Shown: in pieces, positions 43,178-55,978 of the stretch | Layout: each line of letters begins with the position of its first letter | Position numbering within the stretch: the stretch's first letter is position 1 | Assembly (NCBI GenBank): GCA_037179385.1 | Contig: CM074188.1 | Coordinates: 28,499,594-28,563,593, forward strand | Length of the DNA stretch: 64,000 nucleotides | From: Holothuria scabra | Taxonomy: Eukaryota; Echinodermata; Holothuroidea; Aspidochirotida; Holothuriidae | Direction: 5' to 3' | Notes under the pieces: generated by a model | What the model was told of the DNA's origin: nothing | Seen by the model: the letters and a program-made list of their open reading frames with translations, nothing else | Databases searched by the model: none | Translations under genes and position numbers: made by a program

Positions 43178-45037
43178 TGCTTTGATGTGAAAGTTAACGT
43201 TTTGAAACACACAATCAAAATTATCACTTTCATGAAATTCATTGTTAAGTAAACATATCAGTCTTTTATAAGTTTTAACAGATCTAAGTAAATAACGAAA
43301 GGATGCATTTATAAAAAATAAAAATGTTAACAAATCACATAAAACAACAACACAGATTTCAATAGGTGTATTTGAATAAGTATTTGAACAAAAACACTTT
43401 CTAAAACTTCAAAACACTTCACTACAACCTAAAATTTATTTACCTGTTTCATATTATTTACCTTTCATGAATTTTTCAATATCACTTGTAATTATTTTAA
43501 GTCTATATTTTCCTTATTTTCTTCAAAAAAAAAAAAAAAAAAATGTCTCGCTTTTATATGGATCACCACTTTAGAGTCATGCTTTATAAAACCATGGACT
43601 AGCTTACATCATGGAGGTAACACGGACGTGTGCATGCTAAAACTTACATGTATCAAATTGAAGTGAAGAGATTATTCATTCATAAATATGACATTTTCGG
43701 CAAGATCATACAAACTCTTTATATAGATAATAAATAATGGGGAAAGAGCAAATGCTCACAAAGCTAAGAGATATATGTTTTTTTCTATTTTTTGATAGCT
43801 CTATGATGTAAACCTTGTGCATGTGACGTTACAAAACAGAAAACAATTCTCAAAGAGGTTAACGTCTGTAGTTTTAGAACCTGTGCCCAAAAATAGTCAA
43901 AAAAAGAAAGAAAGAAAGAAAAAAGAAGAAAATAAAGACAGCCAATTTTAAAAGAAGAAACTCACATTGTGCTTACTTTGCCCCATTGAAGGTCTACCTC
44001 TTTGGGACAGCGTGCATCATTGTTCGCCCTCGAGAATGACGTTACTTGACGACAATGTATGAGTCTATCTATAGAGGCTTTTCAAATGGCGTCATAAAAC
44101 TTCCCCGGCGGCAATGTTGCAGTGAAGTTAGGCTAACTACATAGCAGACCACACCCGATGAATGTGTACACACTGCGCTTACCGGAGTGAGCCCTGTGCA
44201 GTGCGTTCAGCACAAAGCCACGTGAATTTGGCATGATTTTCCTGCGGCATGGTGGATCCATGACGTATCGCAAAGCATCTATAGACCGCATTGGCGACAC
44301 ACTGACGTCTTCCTTTGGGCAAAACAATTGAACACGTGGCCGCACGCATAAGAATTCGCCCTACATGTGTAGCAGATTATGCGCGTATTCGCCTGGTTGA
44401 CAAATCAGCTGTCTGCATTTGTCGGTGTTGGTTTGCCCCCCCCCCCCCCCATAGGAGGGCGTACTTTTTGCCCTGTGACATCATATGCATTAGGTGACTG
44501 TTACGTCAGTGGATGCTTTCTATTCTTATACATTCTTACCACAACCGTGTTTTAATAATTCTGCATTGTATCCAGCGCATTACGCCTAACATCTATTTCA
44601 CAAAATAATCACACAACTCCGTCAATATAAGTTATATGTAATTGATATGTGCCTATGGTTTTTTTTAAAAAACATTATTGTATCTTTCAAGTTTAGTGAT
44701 ACCGTGGAATGAGAAGTGTAGAGTCAAAGAGACCTATGACCCAAGGGAATATAAGGGTCCTTTAAGAGAGAAAATGCTTGGAAATAAGTGTTCTTGTCCT
44801 TTTTTGCAGCCATTACACCGAGCATTTCAAATTAATTTAGAACAAAAACCTGCTTTAACGCAGTCAAAAAAGTACACTTTCAGAGGAAGAAGAACAGGGA
44901 CCGTGCAGACAGTGGGCTACGTGCTTTAGTCCCCCCCCCCCCCCCACACACACACACACACTTTTCTGTTATAGGCATTATGAGCCGCCTCAAACTACTT
45001 TCATGTTGTTGAAGATATTGGACAACTTTGGTGATTT
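43178..45037. other. Unassigned DNA with simple-sequence tracts
   Basis: Includes A-runs near 43527, (AAAG)n near 43905-43930, C-runs at 44437 and 44932, and (CA)n at about 44945-44962. No gene supported. Confidence 0.45.
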
Positions 45038-45053
45038 GGCAACCCTCGCACTT

Positions 45054-45260
45054 TTTTCTAAAAGTCCCCACGACAGTCTGGCGAAGAGCCAAGGGGCGAA
45101 AACCAAACGATTACTCCCGGAGGAGTTCTGCTCCCTTAAGGAGCTTAACGTCCCAAATGGACAAGTACGCCCTCAAAAGGGCAAACACTGAGTGGTCCTG
45201 CTCTAGACTGGCTGAATAGAACAGAAGCCACAACCTGGATGCAGTTTAACGTCATGCGCA
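45054..45260 (-). mobile_element. SINE related to the U2-SINE family, 16-bp TSD
   Basis: Flanked by the direct repeat GGCAACCCTCGCACTT (45038-45053 and 45261-45276). On the minus strand the 3' half reads 'TTTTCGCCCCTTGGCTCTTC', 'GCCAGACTGTCG' and 'GGGGACTTTTAGAAAAAA', matching the tail of the SINE at 60167-60377. The middle 'TTCAGCCAGTCTAGA' also matches. The first ~40 nt do not look like U2, so this copy has a diverged or different head. Confidence 0.72.
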
Positions 45261-45276
45261 GGCAACCCTCGCACTT

Positions 45277-45549
45277 AAAAAGAGGAAGGGTTAGGTACGA
45301 AGTAAATTTCAATCGCAGATTTATTAGTTGACTCGAAAGCGTGTAAAATACCCACTTTAATTAATACAGTAAACACGAATCGTAGTAACAAACATACAAA
45401 ATTTTCAATAAATTTGCTTGATCGTTGATTTGGGGTTTGGGATTTATGGTTGGGAGATGCAATACAGATCGAATAACTTTTGTTTTCGGATGGGTCGAAA
45501 TGATCGGTCTTATGTAGTTTTAAAGTCAAGAGAAGTCAGCCCAACATAA
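45277..45549. other. Unassigned DNA
   Basis: Nothing recognised. Confidence 0.4.
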
Positions 45550-45740
45550 AAAGTTTAGTAGACTCTTCATGATTGGCTGTCGAAAGTCATGTGACAAAGA
45601 TTTTCTCTTCAAAATGTAAAAGATACTAGAAGTACCTGCTTGTTTTATATTGAATATGAAATATGGGATATAAAATATGATGGAAGATACTTTCAAAAGA
45701 TCTGGCTATTGGTCTTAACGAAGTCTGGGTGACTGCGCTG
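45550..45740 (+). repeat. Dispersed repeat shared with 10431-10645
   Basis: See the partner copy. The shared phrases are 'TTCATGATTGG', 'GTCATGTGACAA', 'TTTTCTCTTCAAAATGT' and 'AAGTCTGGGTGACTGCGC'. Confidence 0.5.
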
Positions 45741-46765
45741 GCCGTTCAAACAAAGGGAAGAGGAAACAAAAAAAGATTCTTACTTGCTTATTGCTTTATG
45801 AAAATGAGGAAAACTGGGGTGATGCTTGTAAAACTAATTAAAATTACCGTTAATTTTGATAAGAATAAAGAAAGTAGAGAGAGAAACTAACGAAGACCAT
45901 TCTTTCAACTCTTGAGGGGAAAAACGTCAAAAAAAAAAAAAAAAAAAACCCATAAAAAAATATCTTAATCGAAATAAGACTTATGGATAGGCTGGCTATC
46001 ATACTGAAACTTGGAACAGCCTTTAAATTATTCAACCCAGATAAAAAGACCAGGGTGGACTTTGGGTCGATGAAAATACATGGGCAGGAGAGGCATTTGA
46101 TGTCAAAAAGAGGGAGCCAAATTGAAAAAAGGCTTTCTAACTTCAAATTCAAATAATATTGAAGGCCTTGTGACATGAAAATGGCAAGATGGGGTACTTG
46201 GTGTGAACAACATTACAAACCAAGAAAATTCCCGCAATATCCATCAAAATTCGTAAAAACAAACCATTTTAAAGGGCGATTTCTGATTTGCGCTATAACA
46301 TATGCATAAACATGAGCCCAATATGTAAATCTCGTGTGGTCTGGAGAGGGTCAGGCCAATATGGCAATGTTATACTTTCTTTTTTAAATCTTCATTTAAC
46401 ATAAGTATGTCCTCAGGGTTTCATTTTGGAATTTAGAGTTGTGTCTTAGAAAATCTTTAGAAACCATAAATTATGTGATGAGTAAAGAAAACAGTTAATA
46501 CCTGGTTAACAAATGAAATGTCGAAACGTACCGTGCAAAACGCCAGATTATTTTTGTACCATAAGCAACAAGTTGCTTCAGAAAGATTTAGATATTGTAG
46601 ACTGGGTATAACCTGAGAACCATAGAAGATATTAACATAATTCCCGATGATTTTTCCTAGGTAAAGCTTACGCCTCAACTGCCAAGTAATTTTAGGGGCT
46701 TTTGCTGGGTCACACTACCTTTAACTTATCAATAAAATCACAAGTATTTTTCAGTTAGACGTTTA
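45741..46765. other. Unassigned DNA
   Basis: An A-run lies near 45930. No gene or repeat boundary recognised. Confidence 0.4.
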
Positions 46766-46769
46766 GAGC

Positions 46770-47120
46770 AATGCTGCCGAGGTTTTTAATGAATGAAATG
46801 AAGATGGATCGTTTTGAGTGGAACGCAATTTGCGGGGAAACATTTGCCTTTCTTAAAACAAATATTCGAAGAAACGGAGATTGTATTGCAGAAGATTTTG
46901 GATTCTGGGTTCCTGTAAGGAAATGTGAAAACGTTCGTATGTGCAACATACGACATGCGGATCCGGAGGCTCTCCGATGACATTTAAAAAGTTTTCGGAA
47001 CTTTTCGCCTTTTTGGACAAATATTTCCAAGTAAAGAGCTTACATTGGAGAAAATTTGGAATTTTATGAAAGAAAATGTAGGAAAGCAACACTATTCCGA
47101 TTTTTCCATTTGTCGGAACA
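46770..47120. mobile_element. hAT-type family interior
   Basis: 'AAACAAATATTCGAAGAAA', 'TTTTGGATTCTGGGTTCCTG' and 'GGAATTTTATGAAAGAAAAT' match the elements at 31357-32065 and 49419-50500 in order. Termini are not identified. Several overlapping open frames here are chance. Confidence 0.5.
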
Positions 47121-47140
47121 TTGGAATAGGCGATTGTCCC

Positions 47141-47265
47141 TACCCTATACACCACTGCTTTCGGAAGTTTTAATCCAATTTATGAAGCGATTATTCTTCC
47201 TATACCCTATACACCACTGCTTTCGGAAGTTTTAATCCAATTTAAGAAGCGATTATTCTTCCTAT
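47141..47265. repeat. 62-bp tandem duplication
   Basis: Two copies of a unit beginning TACCCTATACACCACTGCTT and ending 'GAAGCGATTATTCTTCCTA', differing at one or two bases. The near identity suggests a recent event. Confidence 0.9.
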
Positions 47266-49418
47266 AGGGTTTTGGATTTTCCATACTTGTTATAATTACT
47301 ATTTTTGTTAGATTTTCTTTCTGTTAAGGGGATCTGCACAAGTTTTGATTCCTCAGTCCTCCTCCCCCCCCCCCCCGTTATGTTAATAATGTGAATTGTA
47401 TGATATAGTTTATTCAGCTGTGGAAATGAACTTTTCAAAATCATTTGTCACTCAAAACTGAAACACCTTTTTGCTTTATCTTGTCTCAATGGTTGGCAAG
47501 AAAAAGTATCCCCAAGTGTTATATTACTTTGGAAAGGATAGTAGAGTCGATTTGAAAAGATTGAGATTATAGGCTATCATTCTTTTAATATGGAACCTAC
47601 TTCCATTGTGCATGGTGTTCAGCATAAGCAATGTAGTGCCAGGCAAAACAAAGGGGGGGGGGGGGGGGGGGTGAGCCAGCGAGCCAAAACTGGAAAAAAT
47701 ATAATGGCCGGCCCGATTTTGATTGGTTGGAAACTGAACTGTAAAACTCCATCTAACTTGCTCGCTTGCTTCCTTTAGAATACAATGAAAGAAATTAAGA
47801 GATAATTTCTAAATTATTATATATACAGTAGATGTTGGGAAACAATTTTCATCGTATGATGTATTCTGTGAAGTTGTTCCATGTGAATAATTTAACCGCA
47901 CTCGCTTAAGTGATGGAAACTAAATGATATACCCCGAATTTTTTCTTCGATTTAAAGGTCTTTGCAGTCAGTTGGATCATTTGTAGCAAAAGTTCATACT
48001 TTCCTCAGGTTTAATTTGAAATTCGAATAAAGTAATTCTCTTGATTATTAATCAAAACAGACCGTCGTTCAAATAATCTGGGAAGGTGTTAAGTGCTAGA
48101 CAAAGTCACCACACAGAAACTACAAAGCGGGCCACTATCTCACTGAGTTAAATTTCCCAATAGTGACTCGCCCTATATAAAGTGAGCCATTGCGGGAGAA
48201 ATTAACTCAGTTTTAGGATAGAGACTTACCATATTTTCTGTGCAACGATGGGTTAGAGGAAGAAATGAGCAATTTTCAACTCTCAACAGTATACATAAAC
48301 GTATACTCCAATTTTCCCGAAAGAACTCTCTATAGCATTTTATGGTAATATTAGACTATAGCAATATTAGAATTATTGCATTAGACATAGTTTGCATTTG
48401 CAAAATAAACATTTAATAGGTTTTAAAATTCAATTATAATTCTCGCTTTACTCCATTTTAGCTCATTCTCTCTTCATTTTTTATTTTTTCTTAAAGGGCA
48501 AAAATATTAACCCAAACTTGTGTTAAAACATCAGGTAATTCTTACAAATTTCTCATTTTTTCTATCCAAAAACTTTTTGTCCTTTTTTAGAACTTACATA
48601 TTGCATATTCAACATAAAGCAACGAATTCCTCTATAAGTTTCCCGATTCAGTGAAAAAGTATTGTCACACGCTTGTAAGGAGCTATTAAAGAAATAAGAT
48701 GGACTATTAGACTAATTCAACTTGGCATGACTGCATTCTCGCTTTTAGTGTTTAAAGAAGGCTGAAATGGTGACAAGCCCCCTCCTTGTCCATCGTGTTA
48801 TTCGTTACCCTGCCTATGCCCTTTGCACACGTAGAATATCAGAACAGAACTTTTGACTTTTTTTTACAAGAAAACGTTAAGTGGAAAGGACCTAAAGTTT
48901 TCTTTGAATAACTCATATCAAAACTTTTTAGGCTATGCAGATCGCCCTACCCCCTTGACAAGAATGTACATTTTTATGCTAAATTTCCCGCTTTTTTCTA
49001 CCATGAAGAGATATTTTTAAAAAGAATAATTTTATATAAAAACGTTTGCCATAACTCATTGTTTCAAATGAAAATGCGCACTGAAAAAGAGGAGAACCTT
49101 CGTGTCTCGCCAGCCATGCTACACCAGACAACAATTTCATATCTATATGCCCTGTGCAAAGGGTCATTGATAAGGAAGGGACATTGATATAATTTTTTCA
49201 CTTCAATAACTAAAAAAAGCATCTACACAGAAAAAATCAACTGACAGGGTTGCAAGGTAACTGATGATAGGTTTATGTGAGAGCATTTGAGTTCGGTAGG
49301 CAAATAATTCCCTGTCTGAGATATGAAATTCTAGGCTTTTGGCACGGAACGATCAAGAAATTTTGGAAATTCGCGACGTCTCAGACAGCCGGGAAAAATT
49401 TCTAATGCTTGTAAGTAG
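47266..49418. other. Unassigned AT-rich DNA
   Basis: Contains a C-run near 47364 and a G-run of about 20 near 47651. No gene or clear element found. Confidence 0.4.
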
Positions 49419-50500
49419 CAGCTAAGCAACATGGGGTAAAAAATCAGGGGAAAAGGACATGCACCCAAATTTTCCGATTTTTACTTTGGAATGTGAACAC
49501 TACTCTCTGACTGTGTTATGGACAAAATTTGCGGCGCGCGAGGGGCGCCAAAATCTTTGCCCTTTAAGAACAAATATTTGAAGATAAAAATTATGGAGCT
49601 TGTTTTGCGGAAAGTTTTGGATTATCGGTTTCCTGCAAGGAAATTTGAAAATTGGAGGATTACTAAAGAATCTAATATTATATTGGCAATCTCAGACTGA
49701 TTGCACGACGACTGAACATAGATGTTGCCACGTAATGTTATCTAAGGTCTACAAACTGATGCTCTCAGATAACATAATAAAAATTTCGAACCTTTTTTGT
49801 TATCTGGACAAAATATTTCACAACAAATAGCTTAAAGGCATATTTTGATCATTCCAAACAGTTCCAATTCTCCCAGCCTACTTACTTCTAGCCCCTCCCA
49901 CATTTATCTAAAACACATCTGTATCCAGACACAATCTAGTTTATTGCTTCATGGCTTGTCCCAGTGGCCATACAAGTCCAGAATGTGTAATCAAGACACT
50001 CTCAGTGCCCATGCTGTGTAGGCTAATTTAGCTATGATGCATTGTTTGAATGTGATGCCAATCAAAGAGCTGTACCAATTGAGAGTTTTGATATATGCAT
50101 ACTGAAACTGTAGTTTAGGGTGACGAATGACTGCCTTTAAGAAGTAGAAAAATGGAATTTTATGACAGACCATTCACAAAAAGGCACTTGATGATCTGGT
50201 ATCAAATACAGAAAATATTCGATTTTGTCATGTCCAGAGCTCCGAAGATATTATCAAATTGATTAATGAGCGAACACTACGGTTCTGTATCACGTCTTGT
50301 ATTTTGAGGGGAAATTTTGCTATTTTGAGACAATTTATGTCAAATGTGGAGCTTGTATTTGAGAGAGTTCGGAATTTTATGAAAGAAGATTTGGGAAGAA
50401 ATGACACTGTGAATGACTGGTGTCACAAATGGAAATCTTCCGAATTTTTCATTTTTCAGATCCAGGGGGATCACCCTGCCCCCTTGTAGCAACGCAATTG
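49419..50500. mobile_element. hAT-type element with nested MITE
   Basis: Left end CAGCTAAGCAACATGGGG; right end the complement of CAATTGCGTTGCTACAAGG. Flanking octamers are GTAAGTAG and CTAACTAG, 6 of 8 identical. The interior resembles 31357-32065 ('AAATTTTCCGATTTTT', 'GACTGGTGTCACAAATGG'). Nested MITE at 49832-50140. No transposase. Confidence 0.6.
49832..50140 (+). mobile_element. MITE of the TTAAAGG family (copy 4), nested
   Basis: Left TTAAAGGCATATTTTG, right TGACGAATGACTGCCTTTAA. Internal 'ATCCAGACACAATCTAGTTT' and 'AATCAAAGAGCTGTACCAAT' match the 42851-43177 copy. The terminal CTCACCCC block is worn. Confidence 0.65.
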
Positions 50501-50929
50501 CTAACTAGTCGCTATTTTCAGCTTCGTTTGAAATAAAATTTTCATTTCAATAAAAATGAGTAAATTGCAAAATGATCAGGGAATTGAAAAATGAAAAGAA
50601 CAGTACCGCTACCATTATACGAAATCAAAATTTTAACAAACCATGTGCATTCTACAACTTTTTTTTATTTTTCATGAAAATTTGGCAGTTACAATCATTA
50701 ATATGCTTTTTATATTTCGGGCTATTCAATTACGTTACATTTCATGTTTTCAACTTTCAAAACCTTCAAACAGTTTTTTGATGTTGGAAACACGGAAGGC
50801 ATACTCGGATGAGCTATTCCAACGGTGTGCTATACAACACACTCTGCGGAAGTCGGCCTGTCGCTCCCTCTCTGTACGTACGGAACTACTTGGGATAATA
50901 TTCTTGGATAAAAGTAATATGTCGCACCT
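50501..50929. other. Unassigned DNA
   Basis: No gene or repeat boundary recognised. Plus-strand open frames at 50572-50936 have no motif. Confidence 0.4.
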
Positions 50930-51215
50930 CCTATAGACGAATCCGATTAGCGCTTGTGTTTAGTGTCTGTAGCCGCCATTAGTTGGGTCCATCAGCCTTA
51001 AATCGTCTTCGTTTTACATGAATTTCAAACCCTAATGTTTAGGGAAACTGAAGGAATCAAGATACAATTAGGTGTATAACAATCCATAATACTACTAAGC
51101 GAGGTTATCGAAAGATTGAAGGTGACGGACGGACCCCAGTTATGACCGACTAATATGGGACCATCACTTACTGTCCGGATTTGTCCATACGAGATTAAAC
51201 CTCCGGGTGACGATT
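50930..51215 (+). repeat. CTATAGACGAATCCGA repeat (copy 2)
   Basis: Starts CCTATAGACGAATCCGATTA. Shared with copy 3: 'GGGTCCATCAGCCTTAAATC', 'GAATCAAGATACAATTAGG' or its near match, 'AGACCCCAGTT' or 'GGACCCCAGTTATG', and 'ACCATCACTTACTGTCCGG'. The minus-strand open frame overlapping it (51025-51249) is therefore a repeat artefact. Confidence 0.8.
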
Positions 51216-51549
51216 TCGATTCGCGAATGGAGGAAAACGGGAAGAGCATAAAACAGGGAGACGAAGGTTTTTGATCATCATTTGTATTGTTTCATTGAGA
51301 TTTGGAGACATAACAAGGGTTTTCTGACCCGGGAAGTGGGAGGGGGCGGAAACATCCTTCCGCCCCCACATTTTTTACAGGGGAGACTATCGCTCCCAGC
51401 CCCACCCCCACTTCCTACGCCCTTGATAACATCAGAAAGATTTGAACAATTTTCCGAATAAAAGTATTCATTGATGGGCAGATGGGTGGTTGCCAGCTAG
51501 ATTGAAGGTTTTAGTCTAACTTCCTTTTATCTAACCTCTACTCCCACAA

Positions 51550-51810
51550 AAGTAGTTGTGATCGGTCTTCGGTTAGGTTAGGTTAGATGGAGTTGTACGT
51601 CCAATTGGTTCAAATCTAGCCTGCCACGGCCCTTTCTCCAGTTGCGGCTTACCAGCTTGTTTTACCTTCTCAATTTCTTATTCTGAAACTCATGCAAGCA
51701 CAATGGCAGATTGTTTCGTTTTTTTAAAGTCTTAGGTATGACCCGGCCAGGACTCAAACTCCGGACCTCCCGACTGCAAGTTGGATGCTATAACCATCAA
51801 TCTGGGAATA
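51550..51810 (-). mobile_element. tRNA-derived SINE (copy 1)
   Basis: The antisense strand carries a tRNA-like head: 'GATGGTTATAGCATCCAACT' (A-box region), an anticodon arm with a TGC-type loop (alanine-like), and 'GGAGTTTGAGTCCTGGCC' (B box). It is followed by a body matching 52290-52560 ('ACCAGCTTGTTTTACC', 'CAAGCACAATGGCAGA'). Confidence 0.72.
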
Positions 51811-51867
51811 ATGAGAGTACCCTTTCCCAAAACCAACTGCCTCCGGGTTATGCAAAGGGTAATTTTG

Positions 51868-52300
51868 CAATTCCCTTTGTGATTTGTTCAATTTCTGTCA
51901 TCAACTAACAGACTAAAGAAAACCATTTTGAAAGAGGGTTTCTCTAAAAGTTAAGATTTGAAACCGTTTATGTTCAAAGAATTTTAACCTAGAGGGTTCT
52001 AAAGGGAATTTTGAGCTGGGATACTTACAAAATATTCAGAAAGGTACCCCCTGAATGTGAAAGATGCTGCGGGAAATACCAGTAAATTGCTGCTGGTAGG
52101 CGATGTAAAAGTGGGTTTCCCATTTTTAAGAATTAAAGAACAGGGTAACGTACACAGCCAGTTATCCAGCAAAAGGTTTTCATTGAACAAACAAAAGAGA
52201 TGACTAATTAGGAGGGAGTATATTTCTTACAACTATGTTGTACCAGGGAGTTGCAACAGAGTACAACCTTATCAGCGCTAAATATTTTGCTAAAGGGTTT
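51868..52300. repeat. Dispersed repeat shared with 61546-61975 (copy 1)
   Basis: The two copies share 'CCCTTTGTGATTTGTT', 'TTCAAAGAATTTTAACCTA', 'TTTTGAGCTGGGATACTTAC' (or near match), 'TTAAAGAACAG' and 'ATTTTGCTAAAGGG'. About 430 bp. The ends contain CCCTTTG and its complement CAAAGGG-like sequence, so a MITE is possible. Confidence 0.7.
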
Positions 52301-52560
52301 AAGGTTTACGGCCCAGTTTCCAACCAACTGGTTCAAGTCGAGCCGGCCACGGTCTTTCTTCCAGTTGTGTCTGACTGGCTTGTTTTACCTACTCAGTTGT
52401 TTATTCCGAGCCCCAAGCACAATGGCAGAAAGTTCCGTTTTTTAAAGTCTTAGTTCCGTTTTTTTTTTCTTAAATATGACCCGGCCAGGACTCAAACTCC
52501 CGACCCTCCCGACTGCAAGTCGGATGCTCTAACCATCTGTCTGGGATAACGGGAATACAC
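52290..52560 (-). mobile_element. tRNA-derived SINE (copy 2)
   Basis: On the minus strand: CAGATGGTTAGAGCATCCGA (A box), anticodon stem CCGAC/GTCGG around TTGCA, then 'GGAGTTTGAGTCCTGGCC' (B box) and a body shared with copy 1. The tRNA-like part is better preserved here than in copy 1. Confidence 0.78.
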
Positions 52561-53830
52561 TTCACACCTGATTGGTAGAATGAAGGGTTGGAAGTAATTT
52601 AACAAGATGAATTAATATTAGTTTCTAAGCAAACGAAATTATGAATAACAAGCAAGTGTTGTAGTTTACTATAATTTTGGCAAAAGATGATCAATATTGT
52701 TGCATCAATATTTCATGACTGATTGATGGTAGGAAATGACCTGAAAAATGTGCTTATAAAGTTGGTTGGAGCTTATTTAAGTTTGCATAGTATTTGAAGA
52801 ATGCACTCAAAAAAATTAAACTAACCCTTATCAGGGAAGTGTAAGTAAATAAAAGGCGATCATTGTCTTGAGTTATATCAACATTTCGAAGTCAAATATC
52901 TTAAACCATTGTAAAACTGTTTATTATTCCAACCAATAAACCCAACTTAACTTTGCCTCTTGAAAATATTTTGAATTGCGAGAGTAAAATCCAAGTGATT
53001 CGTTTAGACATTTGAAAGTTATTCCTTAGTTTGTTCAACAAGTGCTGCATTTATTTGAACATTTCTCGAAACACTAATTATGCACTCTGCCTTGTTTTAA
53101 ATTTTCTTTAAATTTTCTGCTTCAAGGCGAATTTATAACAGACCATTTTCTGCAAAAATGACGTAATAAGGTACTGCAATGATATAAGTCCATGTTTAAC
53201 TTTCCAAAAGGGTAATAATTGATTTTGGAATAGTTGTCGAAAATAATTTGAAAATAGTTATTCATACTTACCACCTGTGCTCAATAAAATACAGCCTTTG
53301 GAAAACACAATATAGGAAGACACGAAAAGATACACAATTATGCAGAGCAATTGCGTCATGTTTGATTGCGACTCGGATCCACAGAAAATGTACGATAGGG
53401 TTGGAACCTGCCAACCAACTGATGAGGACTGATGAAACTAAATGGTGGAAGGTGAATCCCAACACCAACGACAGAGATACGTCTGACTTGTGACGTCATG
53501 GTATATAAACAACCTACACTTAGGTGTTTTGATTTTTTGAGTGATAATGACATTATCTCACTTACTGCAAATGTTTCTACCTTGCACATTGAAATGTTGA
53601 AAAGAATATTGGATTGTATTTGCATGATTAAATTTTAATTAAAACACTGAAACTTGTCTGGAGGAAATAAATGACGCTAACCTTGCCTTGCATCTACACG
53701 AACAATGCAAAGGACCAGTGGGGGCCAGAATGTCAAATAGCGGAAAAGGGAAAAGTTAGGGGAAAAACATGTTTAGCGCCAAGAGGGAAACAGATCGCAC
53801 CGCTCGTCCTCCTGCGGATCTGCTTGAAGG
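52561..53830. other. Unassigned DNA
   Basis: No gene supported. The open frames on both strands at 53250-53625 overlap one another and lack motifs. Confidence 0.4.
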
Positions 53831-54244
53831 CCAGGTCACACTACAGCGATATCGGATCGGATTTCGCTCCGATTTTGTTTTAATTAATATATCTCTTCCA
53901 TCTTTGGTCGAAAAGAAACAAAAAATTTCCAGCAGGCTGTGTAGATATATGAATGGTATCGCAGGATTACGAATTCTAAGTTTTACCAATATTTACTATT
54001 CCGTAAAGCTTCATCCGCAGACAGCTTTTATCCGATACGCGTCGTCAAACAAAAACTATGTGTCAATGTCACGTCACGAAATAAGAAGTTTACTTTTAAT
54101 TTCCCTGGTCCTCCTATACTGATCATATACTAACATACGATGGCAAAATTTTGGTTCTTTCCGACATTGGTCGGAGGAGATTTTAACTAAAACTGACAAG
54201 AATCTGATAATAATCCGATCCTATATTGCTGTGGTGTGACCAGG
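53831..54244. mobile_element. MITE with CCAGGTCACACTACAG ends
   Basis: Left CCAGGTCACACTACAGCGAT, right complement CCTGGTCACACCACAGCAAT; the inverted repeat continues for about 34 bp to GGATCGGATT. 414 bp. An overlapping plus-strand open frame (53769-54122) starts outside the element and shows no domain. Confidence 0.8.
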
Positions 54245-55304
54245 GCTTTAGAGACAAAGCCCCGTTCGGGTCCAGAGGACGAACCCCCCCCCCCCCGAAG
54301 CTCTGAGGTTTTAACATATCTCTTTGTGAAAACTGCATCCCACGGCGGGATTTATGTTTATTTTTCGTTGGACCTAGTGACCTAGGGCCATGACCTTAGT
54401 TGGGGGAATGAGACTGGGGAGGAAAGGATAAAATCTGGGAGGACAAATTCTTCCCTCATATCACCAGTATGTCATGTAAAACAACAATTCTCGAGACATT
54501 TCTAACCTAACCTCATATCTTTAACCCTAACCTAACCTTGACATTATATCCCAGGCATAATATGCATGTCTCGATATATTGTGAGCATTTAGTGTTCCGT
54601 TCAGTTGATTTGTTCATTTGGGAGGTTAACTCTTTCGGGGTATCGTCCATTCCCCGTAAAATTGAAAGAATGTGTCAGAAAATGTTAGTATACAGGTATA
54701 CTTGTTCCACCACTGAATATATTTCGGTTGTGCCCTATACCTCCACGTAAAACCTGCTTAAAGGCAGTCAACTCTCACCCCAAACTGCAATATTTTTAGT
54801 AGTCCACAAAATAATAGTAATATAACAGGGAGTTCCTAAAAGCTCGAACAGGTCGGTAAAGTGATATTTTAAATAGGTTCTATTCATTTCATTTCACTTC
54901 ATTTATTTGTTTCTCCACCAGTCCACAGCAAAATTTTAAAATGATAAACCTCATTGGTTTAAAAAAATATTTATAAACAAGCAAATGATCGCTGTGCGAG
55001 CAAGTGTTCGTAAAATCCAAAGTCAAGAAGACAATACCCGAGAATGAAGCAAGAAGGAAAAAAGTAGTAGAAAAACAAAAGCCCTCCCAAACCACCGAGA
55101 AAACCCCGAACACCCACCCACCAGCATCTACTTAAGACACAATTGTTTTCAACGGTGAAGTCCCAGTATTTCCTGGTAGTTCATCGGTGTTTCACCTACG
55201 TTTCATCTGAGTTCTCTTTCATACTGGGACATTCAACGGGTGCAGCCGGGTGCACTCGTTCAAAATCGTGCCAGTGTGAAACGGGTATTAGATAAAAGTA
55301 AAAA
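54245..55304. other. Unassigned DNA
   Basis: Contains a C-run near 54285 next to hAT-like debris, and at 54762 a solo end of the TTAAAGG MITE family ('CTCTCACCCCAAACTGCAA'). No gene supported. Confidence 0.4.
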
Positions 55305-55458
55305 CTAAACTTCTTTGGGATTATGACCGAAATTTTGGGCAGCATATTCCAATAAAAGTTGGCCCATCTTTGAGACTCCTTTTACATAAGATCGAATACG
55401 ACAGAGTTGGCATGGTTTAACTAATCGGCTGCTGGCTTCTTGCACTGGAAATCTACTA
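55305..55458 (-). CDS. Possible terminal exon, unknown protein
   Basis: A strong acceptor-like sequence (TTTTATTTTTACAG) precedes a frame reading 'SRFPVQEASSRLVKPCQLCR', 'SYVKGVSKMGQLLLEYAAQN' and 'FGHNPKEV', then a stop. The composition looks protein-like and the frame starts in phase 1. I recognise no family and see no other exon nearby, so a chance frame is quite possible. Confidence 0.25.
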
Positions 55459-55975
55459 ACTGTAAAAATAAAACCTTTCAAATAGACCATTAACAAACTT
55501 TAACAAACACAGATTTGGAAGCAAAGGCATATGAGGGGTTACGGTGCATGACAACTACCAGATGTAAGGTAATCATGATTAAGTGGTATATTCCAAGAAA
55601 TTACGAAAACGTAATACGTGTGTTAGGTATATCGTCGGTCTGCTATACCGTATTCATATAAATTACTCGCGCATTGGAATTTGTTCGCACAAAGAAAATA
55701 AAAAGCGTGAGTTATATCCTAAAACTGAGTCATTTTGTCCTCAATGTCATTTTGTGGCTCACTTTATGAAAAGTTGGGAAAAATATAGCTAAGGTCACCC
55801 TGTGGAAAGGGTATTGTAGAGTTAGCCCACGGTGTTCCTCACCTGTCTCAGAAGTCTTCGAGAGACGACGATATGGGAACTTAATGAACCACCAGCTATG
55901 AAATCAAACTTAAAACGTACTTTACCTCTTTGTATATCTCACACTGTGTAACGTGTTCGTGTTAATTGTTAAATC
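55459..55975. other. Unassigned DNA
   Basis: Nothing recognised. Confidence 0.4.
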
Positions 55976-55978
55976 CTG

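Noticed and set aside
41100..44515. A 3.4-kb element with ends CCACTGACGT
   Set aside because: Only about ten bases match in inverted orientation and the inner sequence does not, so chance is likely.
51025..51249. A further exon of the receptor-like gene on the minus strand
   Set aside because: The frame overlaps a dispersed repeat also present at 58052-58325 and 41870-42130, and resemblance to the 41.0-kb exon is limited to a few residues.
53415..53445. A hammerhead-like CTGATGA...GATGAAAC string
   Set aside because: The bases between the two core boxes cannot form a stem II hairpin and no stem I/III partners are present.
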